Source: a virus
Virus record (IMG/VR): IMGVR_UViG_3300009085_000093
Span: 1-21,752 of that record
DNA: 21,752 nt
Reading direction: 5' to 3' (one strand)
In this document: positions 5,534 to 13,270 of the stretch, one piece after another
How positions within the stretch are numbered: the stretch's first letter is position 1
Layout: each line of letters opens with the position of its first letter
Program-made: the position numbers and the translations under genes
Notes under the pieces: generated by a model
Databases searched by the model: none
Told to the model about the DNA's origin: nothing
What the model saw: the letters and a program-made list of their open reading frames with translations, nothing else

Positions 5534-7038
5534 CCTCCCAGGCCGCTGCCGAGCTCGCCCGGCGCCAGCGGGAGCGGGAGGAGGAGGCGGCCGCCCGGTG
5601 GCTGGAGTGGTTCGTCCGCTACCTCTGGCCCGTGGTCGAGCCCCGTCGGCCAATCGTCTGGGGCCGGCACATGAGCCTCATCTGCGCCCGGGTGGAGGCC
5701 TCGTATCGGGGCACGCTCGCCGCCCCGGACCTGGTCGTCAACGTGCCCCCGAGGTGCTCGAAGTCCTCCCTCGTGGCCGTCCTGGGACCGGCCTGGTGGT
5801 GGCTGCACCAGCCGGAGGCGCAGTTCCTGGCGCTCACGAAGGCCGACCGGAACGCGGCTCGGGACGCACGGCTCATGCGCCGGGTGGTGAAGTCGGTACC
5901 CTACCGCCGGCTGCTCGCCCGGATGGCCCTGAAGCGGGGCGAGGACCCGGCCTCGACCTGGACCATCCTCGACGACCAGGACCAGGTGCACGACTTCGCC
6001 AACAGCCTGGGAGGGCGGCGGGTGTCGAGCACGACCACGAGCGAGAGCATCACCGGCAGCGGGGCCGACACGCTCATCATCGACGACCCGCACGACGCCG
6101 AGGAGGTCTCCCGATCCTCCCCCGACCAGACGGCCCGCCTGATGCGGGAGGCGCGGACGAAGCTCGACGAGGTCTGGACGTCGCGCTTGAACCCCGGCGG
6201 CCGAATCCAGCTCATCATGCAGCGGCTCCACCAGGCCGACCTCGCGGGGGTGCTCCTCGAGCGCGGTGCGTCCCACCTCGTCCTGCCGTGGGCGTTCGAA
6301 GCGAACCACCCCCACCGATCGCCGGACGACTGGCGCCACGAGGAGGGGGAGCTGCTCGCGCCGGACTGGCTCGGTGCGGACATCCAACAGCGCATCGCGG
6401 ACGCCCCGGCCAGCGTCCGGGCGGGCCAGTACCAGCAACGGCCGACCGCGCAGGAGGGCGGGCTCTTCAAGCGGGCGTGGTTCGGGAAGCGGTACCGGGG
6501 CAACCCGCACGACCTCCAGATGGACGAGTGGGCGATCTCGCTCGACGCCACCTTCAAGGACAAGTCCGACGCCGACTTCGTGGTCTTCGGTGTGTGGGGT
6601 AGGAAGGGTGCCGACCGCTACCGGCTCGGCCACCGTCGCGCCCGGATGAGCTACACCGCGACGAAGCAGGCCCTGCGCGACCTCGCCGCCGAGTGGCCGC
6701 AGGCCGGGGCGAAGCTCGTCGAGGACAAGGCGAACGGGAGCGCGCTCATCGACGACCTGCGCCGCGAGATTCCGGGCCTCATCCCGTTCGAGCCCGGTAG
6801 CCGGTCGAAGTACGAACGCGCCGCGGTCGGCTCCGCACCCCTCGCCGAGGCCGGCAACATCTGGCTCCCCGAGTCCGAGCCGTGGGTGGGCGACTGGATC
6901 GAGGAGCACTGTGCCTTCCCGAACGGCGCGAACGATGACCAGGTCGACGAGTGCAGCCAGATGATGCTCTACTGGCAAGCCCGCGGGTCTTGGGGCGCGA
7001 CCGTCGTACCGCTGCTCCCGGGCGCCTTCGAGGACTGA
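5530..7038 (+). CDS. terL: Terminase large subunit
   Basis: This 502-residue protein packages DNA into proheads. The N-terminal ATPase domain has a terminase-type Walker A, VNVPPRCSKSS at residues 70-80. Walker B is TLIIDDPHD near residue 180, and the coupling region follows (RIQLIMQRLHQADLAG). The C-terminal RNase H-like nuclease domain begins with ISLDATFKDKSDADFVVFG, then VEDKANGSALIDDLRR and a final acidic NDDQVDECSQMM. These supply the expected Asp/Glu metal ligands. GTG 5530 overlaps the small subunit stop and follows a GGAGGTGGAGG stretch. Downstream is a 96-base non-coding gap, the largest in the plus-strand part of the window. Confidence 0.93.
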   Translation: MTSQAAAELARRQREREEEAAARWLEWFVRYLWPVVEPRRPIVWGRHMSLICARVEASYRGTLAAPDLVVNVPPRCSKSSLVAVLGPAWWWLHQPEAQFLALTKADRNAARDARLMRRVVKSVPYRRLLARMALKRGEDPASTWTILDDQDQVHDFANSLGGRRVSSTTTSESITGSGADTLIIDDPHDAEEVSRSSPDQTARLMREARTKLDEVWTSRLNPGGRIQLIMQRLHQADLAGVLLERGASHLVLPWAFEANHPHRSPDDWRHEEGELLAPDWLGADIQQRIADAPASVRAGQYQQRPTAQEGGLFKRAWFGKRYRGNPHDLQMDEWAISLDATFKDKSDADFVVFGVWGRKGADRYRLGHRRARMSYTATKQALRDLAAEWPQAGAKLVEDKANGSALIDDLRREIPGLIPFEPGSRSKYERAAVGSAPLAEAGNIWLPESEPWVGDWIEEHCAFPNGANDDQVDECSQMMLYWQARGSWGATVVPLLPGAFED

Positions 7039-7073
7039 CGACCTGTCGGGACGTTGACCGAATGTCGCAGCCC

Positions 7074-7103
7074 TTGACAACCTGTCACGGGTCGGTTTAG
7101 GGT
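7074..7103 (+). promoter_or_regulatory. Candidate late promoter before the portal gene
   Basis: TTGACA (7074-7079), an 18-base spacer and TAGGGT (7098-7103) form a good -35/-10 pair of the TANNNT type known for actinobacterial housekeeping sigma factors. It lies in the only sizeable gap of the rightward gene run. The predicted transcript start near 7110 leaves a leader of about 25 bases before the proposed portal start at 7135. Confidence 0.55.
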
Positions 7104-7134
7104 GACCGCGTAGGCCCACGAGGCTTGACCCGCG

Positions 7135-9435
7135 ACGGCCCCGAAACCGACACCGACGCCGACCTGGTTCCAGAGACTCCTCGGAGGCCTGGGGCTTTGG
7201 AGGCCGGACCCGTCGCCCGATGCGGAGGACTACGGTGCTGACTACGGCGCGGCGGGGGACCTGCCCCCGCGCTACTCGCCGGACGATGCGGCGTCGGCGG
7301 CCGAGGTCTTCAGCTGGGTCTACGCGGCCATCCTGCGCCGGAGTGCGGCGATGGCCCGGCTGCCGATCCGGGTGTTCAGGTACACCAACGGCAAGCGCGA
7401 GGAGCTGCCCGACCACTGGCTGCTCACGCTCATGGAGCAGCCCTCGACGGTCGTGGACGGCCAGGTCTGGCGCCGGGACCTCTACTGCGACCTGCTGCTC
7501 ACGGGCGACTGCTACGCGAAGGCGGTCAACCCGCCCGGGCTGTCGAAGGGCATCGGCAGCCTGCAGCGGCTGCACCCGAAGCGGGTGACGATCCAGACGG
7601 CCCGCGGGGGCATCGATGCGTACCTGTACGACCTCGGGGGCGAGCGGGCGCGGCTCGACCCGGCCGTCGTCTGCCACGTCCGGCTGCCGAGCTTCCGGAG
7701 CGACCCCGACCAGTTCTTCTACGGGGTCGGTGCGATCCAGCCTCTGAACGACGAGCTGAACGCCGAGGCCGCTGCGGTCATGCGGACGAGGGAGGCCGCC
7801 AAGCGCGGCAGGCCCGACGTCCTCATCAGCCCGAAGGAGGGCGGCCTGACGGACGAACAACGCCGTGGCATCGCCCAGGCCTACGCGCAACTCACCCAGC
7901 GGAGCGGGGGCGCGCTCGTCCTCTCCGGCCAGGTCCAGGTCGACCCGGTGGCCTGGTCGATGCGGGACCTCGAGTTCGCCTCGCTCCGGTCGTACACCCG
8001 GGAGGGCATCCTCGCGGCGCTTGCGGTCCCGCCGGTCGTGATGGGCCTGGAGACGGCCAACTTCGCAACCGCTCGGGAGCAGACGGCGACGTTCTGGTCT
8101 GCGGTCGCCGACGAGGTGACGCTGTTCGATTCGGCGCTGCTCACCCGGGTCCTACGCATCGCCGGGGAGCGAGACACCTACGCCGAGCACGACCTGTCGG
8201 GCATCAAGGCGCTGTCCGCCTGGCGCACCGAGGCCGTCCAGCGGGCGACCTCGCTCTACTTCCTCGGGGTGGACCGGGACGTCGCGCTCGCCTCCGAGGG
8301 CCTCGACGACGTGGTGGAGCTCCAGGCCGAGGCCGACGCCGCCCGCCCGAAGCGCCCCGCGCCAACGGCCCCGAAGCCGCCCGCCGAGGAGGAGCCCGCT
8401 GCCGAACCGGAACCCGACGCCGAGCCGGACGACACCGAGGAGCCAGCCGAGCCCGAGACCGAGGGCGCAACCGCCGACGGCACCGCTGCATGGTGGCTCC
8501 GACTCGCCCCGCCGGCGCAGCGGGACGCACCGGAGCCCACGAGCCCGCCGCCCTGGCCTCCCGAGGGCGAGGAGGCGCGTGGAGCCGAGTGGCGCGGGTT
8601 CGTCGAGCAGCTGCACGACCATGCCGAACGGTCGCTCGCGGCCCGGCTCCGGTCCGCGCTCTCCGACCAGGCCGACCGCGTGGCCGAGGCGCTCGTCGAC
8701 GTGCTGCCTCCGGAGCGCCAGGGGCCGCAGGGCCGGACCCGAGGGTTCTCCGTGGACGCGGTGCTGTCCGCCATCTTCGACCCGGTGCTCGAGGCGACCG
8801 CGTTCGTGGACGCGACCGCGGCCGTCCGCCAGCAGATGATGGAGTCGGCGATCCGGCGTGCGCTCGTCCAGGTGGCCCTGCTCGGCGACTGGGATCCGTC
8901 GCGTGTGGACGGGCTGACCGACGAGGTCCTCGCCGAGAGGATCGTCCAGCAGGCGATGGCGGGGGACGGGTTCGCCGAGGTGACCGACACGACCCGCGCG
9001 GCCGTCCGCGAGCTGCTGCTCCAGGGGCTCGACGAGGGCCAGACCATCGGCGAGATGCAGTGGGCCATCCAGCACGCGGAGGCGTTCAGCCCGACCCGCG
9101 CCCTCCGGATCGCCCGCACCGAGACCACCCGCAGCGTGAACGCGGGAGCGCTCGCCTCCTACGACGCAGCCGCGGCCGAGCTCGGCCAGGCGGTCGACCG
9201 ACAGTGGCTGTCTGCGCGGGATGCCGCGACCCGGCCCGAGCACCTGGCGCTCGACGGCCAGACGGTGGCGAAGGGTGAGGCCTTCCGGGTGCCCGCCGAG
9301 CCCGGTCTGGACCCGGCCTACGTCGGTGCGACCGCCGAGGGCCCGGGGGGGTTCGCACAGCCGGGCCTCGTCTGCAACTGCAGGTGCACCGTGATCCCGG
9401 TGCTACGCGCCGAATCCGCGAAGGAGACAGCATGA
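7135..9435 (+). CDS. Portal protein fused to a MuF-type (SPP1 gp7-like) head morphogenesis domain
   Basis: This is about 766 residues if it starts near 7135. Residues 55-400 are an HK97-type portal: EVFSWVYAAILRRSAAMARL, PDHWLLTLMEQPS, then the DLLLTGDCYAKAV and FYGVGAIQPLNDEL regions. An acidic Pro-rich linker spans about 402-450. The C-terminal part (about 600-762) is MuF-like: RALRIARTETTRSVNAGALA, QWLSARDAATRPEHLALDG, and the final CNCRC at 747-751. The portal ring is the DNA entry channel, and MuF proteins are minor head proteins. The first ATG in frame is 7351, but it would delete conserved portal sequence. No ATG, GTG or TTG exists between the stop at 7126-7128 and 7351. ACG 7135 would give an N-terminus APKPTPTPTWFQRLL after the first residue. 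The end overlaps the protease start. Confidence 0.88.
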   Translation, partial: TAPKPTPTPTWFQRLLGGLGLWRPDPSPDAEDYGADYGAAGDLPPRYSPDDAASAAEVFSWVYAAILRRSAAMARLPIRVFRYTNGKREELPDHWLLTLMEQPSTVVDGQVWRRDLYCDLLLTGDCYAKAVNPPGLSKGIGSLQRLHPKRVTIQTARGGIDAYLYDLGGERARLDPAVVCHVRLPSFRSDPDQFFYGVGAIQPLNDELNAEAAAVMRTREAAKRGRPDVLISPKEGGLTDEQRRGIAQAYAQLTQRSGGALVLSGQVQVDPVAWSMRDLEFASLRSYTREGILAALAVPPVVMGLETANFATAREQTATFWSAVADEVTLFDSALLTRVLRIAGERDTYAEHDLSGIKALSAWRTEAVQRATSLYFLGVDRDVALASEGLDDVVELQAEADAARPKRPAPTAPKPPAEEEPAAEPEPDAEPDDTEEPAEPETEGATADGTAAWWLRLAPPAQRDAPEPTSPPPWPPEGEEARGAEWRGFVEQLHDHAERSLAARLRSALSDQADRVAEALVDVLPPERQGPQGRTRGFSVDAVLSAIFDPVLEATAFVDATAAVRQQMMESAIRRALVQVALLGDWDPSRVDGLTDEVLAERIVQQAMAGDGFAEVTDTTRAAVRELLLQGLDEGQTIGEMQWAIQHAEAFSPTRALRIARTETTRSVNAGALASYDAAAAELGQAVDRQWLSARDAATRPEHLALDGQTVAKGEAFRVPAEPGLDPAYVGATAEGPGGFAQPGLVCNCRCTVIPVLRAESAKETA

Positions 9436-10073
9436 ACGAGCGCACCGCCTTCCTCGTGGTCCGGGCGCTCCGGCCGGACGAGCCCGCACCCGAGGGGTAC
9501 GTCCGCAGTGCCGAGGGCACGACCCTGTTCGTCGCGAGCGAGCCGGTACCCGACCGGTACGAGGACATCGTCGACGCCTCCTGGCTGCTCGACAACTACC
9601 GCCGGAACCCGGTCGTCCTATACGGCCACGATTGGAGCGCGCCTCCCATCGGCCGGGCGGTCCAGATCGAGGTGCGAGACCAGCGGCTCATCGCCGAGGT
9701 CGAGTTCGACACCGAGGACGAGGACTCCGCGCGCATCGCCGGCAAGGTCGAACGCGGGTTCCTGAACGCCGTCAGTGTCGGGTTCCGGCCCGGCCGCGTG
9801 ATCGACCGCTCGCAGCTGCCCGAGGAGGACCCCCGGCACGGGGAGCACGGCGCGGTCCTGTTCGACAACGAGCTCCTCGAGCTGTCGGTCGTCGCGGTGC
9901 CGGCCCTGCCGAGTGCCGAGGCGATCCGTTCCCCCGACCTCCTCCTCGCCGCGGTGCGCGACCGGGCCCGCGAGGAGCCTGCTTTTCTCCGGTCCCTGGA
10001 GGCGGTCATCCTGGCCGCCCCTGCAACCGACACCACGACCACCGACGAATGGTGGTCCACCTGGAGAGTGTGA
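9432..10073 (+). CDS. HK97-type prohead protease (peptidase S78 family)
   Basis: This 213-residue protein is the capsid maturation protease. His66 lies in VVLYGHDWSAPPIGRA and Ser115 in FLNAVSVGFRPGR. The conserved ELLELSVVAVPALPSAEA follows. These are the catalytic His/Ser pattern and the C-terminal signature of S78 proteases. It would cut the capsid scaffold or N-terminal region during prohead maturation and is packaged with the prohead. The ATG at 9432 overlaps the portal stop (ATGA), with AAGGAG 5 bases upstream. An in-frame start at 9384 is rejected for lacking such a site. It lies directly before the capsid gene, as is usual. The C-terminal 40 residues are Ala/Thr-rich and probably act as a propeptide or tether. 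Confidence 0.9.
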   Translation: MNERTAFLVVRALRPDEPAPEGYVRSAEGTTLFVASEPVPDRYEDIVDASWLLDNYRRNPVVLYGHDWSAPPIGRAVQIEVRDQRLIAEVEFDTEDEDSARIAGKVERGFLNAVSVGFRPGRVIDRSQLPEEDPRHGEHGAVLFDNELLELSVVAVPALPSAEAIRSPDLLLAAVRDRAREEPAFLRSLEAVILAAPATDTTTTDEWWSTWRV

Positions 10074-10074
10074 C

Positions 10075-11547
10075 ATGGAACTCAAGTTCGGAACCCAGGC
10101 CGAGGTGGAGGCCACCATCCGAAGCCTCGCCGCGGACCTCGAGACGAAGGACGCGAAGATCTCCGACCTGACCGAGGCCAACCGCCGGGTCAACGAGGCC
10201 CTCGAGGCGGCCAGCCAGCGGGGCGATGCCGCGCCGGTCGCGAAGTACCTCGACAAGAGCGGCAAGGTGATCCTCTGCGGGTTCGACGTGATGCCCGACG
10301 GCTCGCGCGCCCACGACCACGGCGAGGCCACCAAGGCGCAGCCGGTCGCCCACGTCCACGGCTACCTGGACGACCCGAAGCCGGCCGACGACCTCCAGAA
10401 GGAGATCCAGCGGGCGGTGGACACCCGGAACCTCGTCCGCATCATCCAGCTCGGGCTGCACGGGCGCGATCCCGGCTTCCGGCCCCAGACCCCCATCCTC
10501 GACGCCGAGATCGGCCGGCTCGCCGAGCACGCTCCGGAGCCCGTCCGGCGCGCGTTCTCCGACTCGACCAACGCGGGCGCCGAGTGGATCCCGACCGACA
10601 CCCTCCCCGAGGTGGGGCGGGCGATGGAGCAGCTCTACGTCCGGCGCGTGCCGGGCCTGTTCCCCGAGACCCAGGTCGCCCGGGACATCACCCTGCCGAC
10701 GTTCCTGTACGGGTTCACGCCGTACATGCACGCGGTGACCGGTGACGACCCCGCCCGGTACACCAGCTCCTCGGTCTACACCTCGTCCACCTCGACGACC
10801 CTGAAGACCATCGCGGCCCGGACCCAGGTCGGCGAGGACGCGGCCGAAGAGGCGATCGTCCCCGTCGCGCAGATGCTCCGCGAGGCGATGGCCTACGCCC
10901 TCGTGTCCGTCGAGGAGGACGCGATCCTGAACGGCGACACGACCGCGAGCCACGCGGACACCGGGATCGCCACCTGGAATCCCAACACCTTCTGGGCCGC
11001 GGCCCCGGGCGGCGGTGCGACCGACCATCGCCGGGCCTGGATCGGGCTCCGGCACCAGGCGGGCGACGTCTCCAACACGGTCGACCGCTCGACCTTCAGC
11101 GCGGCGACCCTGCTGCTCGACATCGCCCAGGTGGCGGGCGGCGAGGAGCCGAACGCGGTCAAGCTCATCACGAGCCTGAAGTGCGGCATGAAGAACTTCA
11201 GCGGGATCACCCAGGTCCTCTCCATCGCGGACTTCGGGCCCGGCTCCATGATGACCGGCGGCTACCTGTCCCGGATCGCCGGGATGGACGTCATCTACTC
11301 GCGCTTCATGTCGGACGAGCTGAACGCGAGCGGCATCTTCGACGACTCGACCAAGACCTACGGCGCGATGGCCCTCGTCAACGCCGCGGCCTGGCGGCGC
11401 TGGACCCGGTACGGGCTGCGCGTGGCGATGGAGCTCGACGCCACCAGGGGCATCTGGAACCTGTGCGCCAAGCGCCGGATGGACTTCCGGGCGAACGTCG
11501 CAACCGACAAGAGCGTTCGGTACCTCTACAAGATGGCCGTCTCGTAG
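10075..11547 (+). CDS. Major capsid protein (HK97 fold) with long N-terminal region
   Basis: This 490-residue protein fits an HK97-type capsid subunit. Residues 8-48 form a coiled coil (SLAADLETKDAKISDLTEAN), like the scaffold-like delta domain removed by the protease. Residues about 60-105 hold an unusual His-containing segment (HDHG, HVHG). The shell-forming part begins near 150: FSDSTNAGAEWIPTD, the axial EDAILNGDTTASH region, and the C-terminal KTYGAMALVNAAAWRRWTRY, YKMAVS. Position after the protease and size support the call. The true cleavage site is not visible. GGAGAG lies about 7 bases before the ATG, and only one base separates it from the protease stop. It would be the most abundant virion protein. 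Confidence 0.9.
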   Translation: MELKFGTQAEVEATIRSLAADLETKDAKISDLTEANRRVNEALEAASQRGDAAPVAKYLDKSGKVILCGFDVMPDGSRAHDHGEATKAQPVAHVHGYLDDPKPADDLQKEIQRAVDTRNLVRIIQLGLHGRDPGFRPQTPILDAEIGRLAEHAPEPVRRAFSDSTNAGAEWIPTDTLPEVGRAMEQLYVRRVPGLFPETQVARDITLPTFLYGFTPYMHAVTGDDPARYTSSSVYTSSTSTTLKTIAARTQVGEDAAEEAIVPVAQMLREAMAYALVSVEEDAILNGDTTASHADTGIATWNPNTFWAAAPGGGATDHRRAWIGLRHQAGDVSNTVDRSTFSAATLLLDIAQVAGGEEPNAVKLITSLKCGMKNFSGITQVLSIADFGPGSMMTGGYLSRIAGMDVIYSRFMSDELNASGIFDDSTKTYGAMALVNAAAWRRWTRYGLRVAMELDATRGIWNLCAKRRMDFRANVATDKSVRYLYKMAVS

Positions 11548-11581
11548 GCCGTCATCCCCCTCCAACCTGGAGAATCAACAC

Positions 11582-11983
11582 ATGGCTGCCTACCCCGAGG
11601 TCATCCACCTCGAAATCCGGCTGAACGACGGCGCGACGACGGACGAGGACTACTACTTCGCCCCCGTCCTGCCGACCGGAGCCGTCTACAAGGTGCAGAG
11701 CGCGGGCATCCTGCCCATGACCTCTGTCACCGCGAACGCCACGAATAACCGCGTGCTCACCCTATCCGATGGCACGACCACGTTCGGCACCATCACGACC
11801 GACACGGATACCGCCGGGTACGTCTCGCTCACCGCGGGCACCTACGCCGCGATGACGCTCTCGGGCGCCCGCGAGATCAAGGGCGGCACCTCCGTCCTGA
11901 AGCTCGCCTCCGTCCACGGCGGGACCACGACCGGCGTCGCGGACGGCATGTTCGTCGTCGAGCTCGTGAAGATGGGGGCCTGA
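11582..11983 (+). CDS. Small virion protein, candidate capsid decoration protein (copy 1)
   Basis: This 133-residue protein begins MAAYPEVIHLEIRLNDGATT. It is rich in Thr, Gly, Ala and Val with alternating hydrophobic residues, so it is likely an all-beta protein. It has no signal peptide or membrane segment. It is a clear paralogue of the next gene: both share the MAAYPEVIHL start, DEDYY, GAVY, LPMT and SDGTTTFGT. Placement directly after the capsid gene is typical of head decoration or cement proteins that bind the capsid surface, but this function is inferred. TGGAGA precedes the ATG by 8 bases and lies in a small inverted repeat (11560-11572). Confidence 0.75.
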   Translation: MAAYPEVIHLEIRLNDGATTDEDYYFAPVLPTGAVYKVQSAGILPMTSVTANATNNRVLTLSDGTTTFGTITTDTDTAGYVSLTAGTYAAMTLSGAREIKGGTSVLKLASVHGGTTTGVADGMFVVELVKMGA

Positions 11984-11984
11984 C

Positions 11985-12380
11985 ATGGCCGCCTATCCCG
12001 AGGTGATCCACCTCTCTGTGCGCATCAACGACGCACTCACGGTGGACGAGGACTACTACTGCGGGGCCGTCCAGCCCTCCGGTGCGGTCTACCACATCCA
12101 GAGCGCTTCGTTCCTCCCGATGACGACGGTCACGGCCGACGCCGCCGACTACCGCACGCTGACCATCAGCGACGGCACGACGACCTTCGGGACCCTGACC
12201 ACCGAGTCGACCGCGGGCGCGACCTGGACCGCGGGCACGCCCTCGGCCGTGACGCTCTCCGGCAAGTGCGAGATCAAGAGCGGGACGTCGGTCATCAAGA
12301 TCGCGAGCGCCCACGCCGGGTCAACCGGTGCGGTCGCAGACGGTCACCTGGCCTTCGTGCTCGTCAAGCGGGGCGCGTAG
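11985..12380 (+). CDS. Small virion protein, candidate capsid decoration protein (copy 2)
   Basis: This 131-residue paralogue of the preceding gene is separated from it by a single base (TGACATG). Shared blocks run the full length, from MAAYPEVIHL through SDGTTTFGT to a final VLVKRGA against VELVKMGA in copy 1. Differences are concentrated in the middle and include two Cys residues (YYCGAV and GKCEIK) absent from copy 1. It probably has the same all-beta fold and arose by tandem duplication followed by divergence. The two products may form mixed trimers or occupy different capsid sites, by inference only. Confidence 0.75.
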   Translation: MAAYPEVIHLSVRINDALTVDEDYYCGAVQPSGAVYHIQSASFLPMTTVTADAADYRTLTISDGTTTFGTLTTESTAGATWTAGTPSAVTLSGKCEIKSGTSVIKIASAHAGSTGAVADGHLAFVLVKRGA

Positions 12381-12382
12381 CC

Positions 12383-12655
12383 GTGCCCACGCTGCGACTG
12401 GTCCACCCTCATCCCGCCCGGGCCGACGGCTCCTACGAGGGGCCCACCGGCTCGTGGCGGGTGGGGGACGTGCGTGAGGTCTCCGAGGACGAGGCCCGCG
12501 TGCTCCGGGAGGACTGGCCGCCCTGCTTCGAGGTCGTCTCGGTGGTGCCCGGAGCCGCCCGAGACGCCCTCCATCGTCTGGACGCCGAGCCGGTCCGACC
12601 CCGGCCGAACGTCGTCGTGCTGCGGGACCGGAAGCCGAAGCGGAAGGGGAGGTAG
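12383..12655 (+). CDS. Small hypothetical head-region protein
   Basis: This 90-residue protein starts at GTG 12383, two bases after the previous TAG. The first half (MPTLRLVHPHPARADGSYEG, then SWRVGDVREVSEDEARVLRE) looks like a small beta/alpha domain. The last 25 residues are Arg/Lys/Pro-rich, ending KPKRKGR, and could contact DNA or the capsid. Only a weak GGGG-like ribosome binding site is seen, so coupling to the preceding gene is likely. Its place between the decoration genes and the head-tail connector suggests a minor virion or assembly protein. No family is recognised. Confidence 0.6.
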   Translation: MPTLRLVHPHPARADGSYEGPTGSWRVGDVREVSEDEARVLREDWPPCFEVVSVVPGAARDALHRLDAEPVRPRPNVVVLRDRKPKRKGR

Positions 12656-12658
12656 ACC

Positions 12659-13270
12659 GTGGCCGTCCTCACCGCCTCCGAGCTGAAGACCTCCTGGCTC
12701 CAGGGGCTCGCCGGCGTCGGCGAGGACACCTACCTCGGCCTCGTGATCGCCCGAGCCGAGGGGGCGGTCGCCCGCTACCTCGGGTTCCCGTCGGTCGCCG
12801 GGGCGGTGCCCTCGCTCGCGTCCGGCTCGTACACCCGGTACGGGCCCGAGGCGGACTCCGGGATCCGGGTGGAAGGCCGGAACCTGTACCTGGAGCCGCG
12901 GCCGGTCTCGGCCTGCACCCAGGTCTGGGACGACGTGAACGAGGAGTGGGACTCGACCACCCTCGTCGCCACGACCGACTACACCGTGTACCCGTGGGGG
13001 CTGCGCCTGCACCCGGACTCGGCGCACGGCTACTGGTCGACCGAGCCGCACGCCATCAAGGCGACCTTCACGGCCGGCTGGACCCTGTACCCGGTGGACC
13101 TGGTGCAGGCGGTCGGGTCTCTCTGCCGGCACTGGGTCCAGCTCCGAGACCGCCAGGGGTACTCCGCACTGCCGACCCAGGCCGGGAACGCGGGCCTGCG
13201 GGACGAGACCCTGCCCGACCTGGTCAAGGAGCTGCTCGCCGGCCTGCGCCTGCCCTCGGTGCTCCTGTGA
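12659..13270 (+). CDS. Head-tail connector (adaptor) protein
   Basis: This 203-residue protein resembles HK97 gp6/SPP1 gp15-type adaptors that attach under the portal ring. Features are an N-terminal helical part (TASELKTSWLQGLAGVGEDT, LVIARAEGAVARYLGFP), a middle beta region typical of the family (VWDDVNEEW, TDYTVYPWGLRL), and a C-terminal helix with WTLYPVDLVQAVGSLCRHWV. The family is often longer than HK97 gp6 when the beta domain is present, as here. GTG 12659 follows GGGGAGGT by 5 bases. The stop overlaps the next start. The position, downstream of the capsid and before the tail completion genes, agrees. Confidence 0.8.
   Translation: MAVLTASELKTSWLQGLAGVGEDTYLGLVIARAEGAVARYLGFPSVAGAVPSLASGSYTRYGPEADSGIRVEGRNLYLEPRPVSACTQVWDDVNEEWDSTTLVATTDYTVYPWGLRLHPDSAHGYWSTEPHAIKATFTAGWTLYPVDLVQAVGSLCRHWVQLRDRQGYSALPTQAGNAGLRDETLPDLVKELLAGLRLPSVLL

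Noticed and set aside
7220-7588. Open frame with ATG 7220 overlapping the portal start
   Set aside because: Its translation is Arg/Ser/Thr-rich with no domain character and is out of frame with the obvious portal sequence. It does not solve the missing start.
4822-7890. Very long minus-strand open frame (over 1000 codons) across the terminase and portal region
   Set aside because: It is antisense to the helicase end, terminases and portal, whose protein motifs are clear. Long antisense frames are expected in such GC-rich coding DNA. Its predicted protein is Arg/Pro/Gly-rich without domains.
10006-11565. Long minus-strand open frame opposite the capsid gene
   Set aside because: It is a shadow of the capsid coding sequence with low-complexity Arg/Gly/Asp content and no ribosome binding site of note. 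The same applies to the long minus-strand frames at 16807-19005 and 19227-20828.
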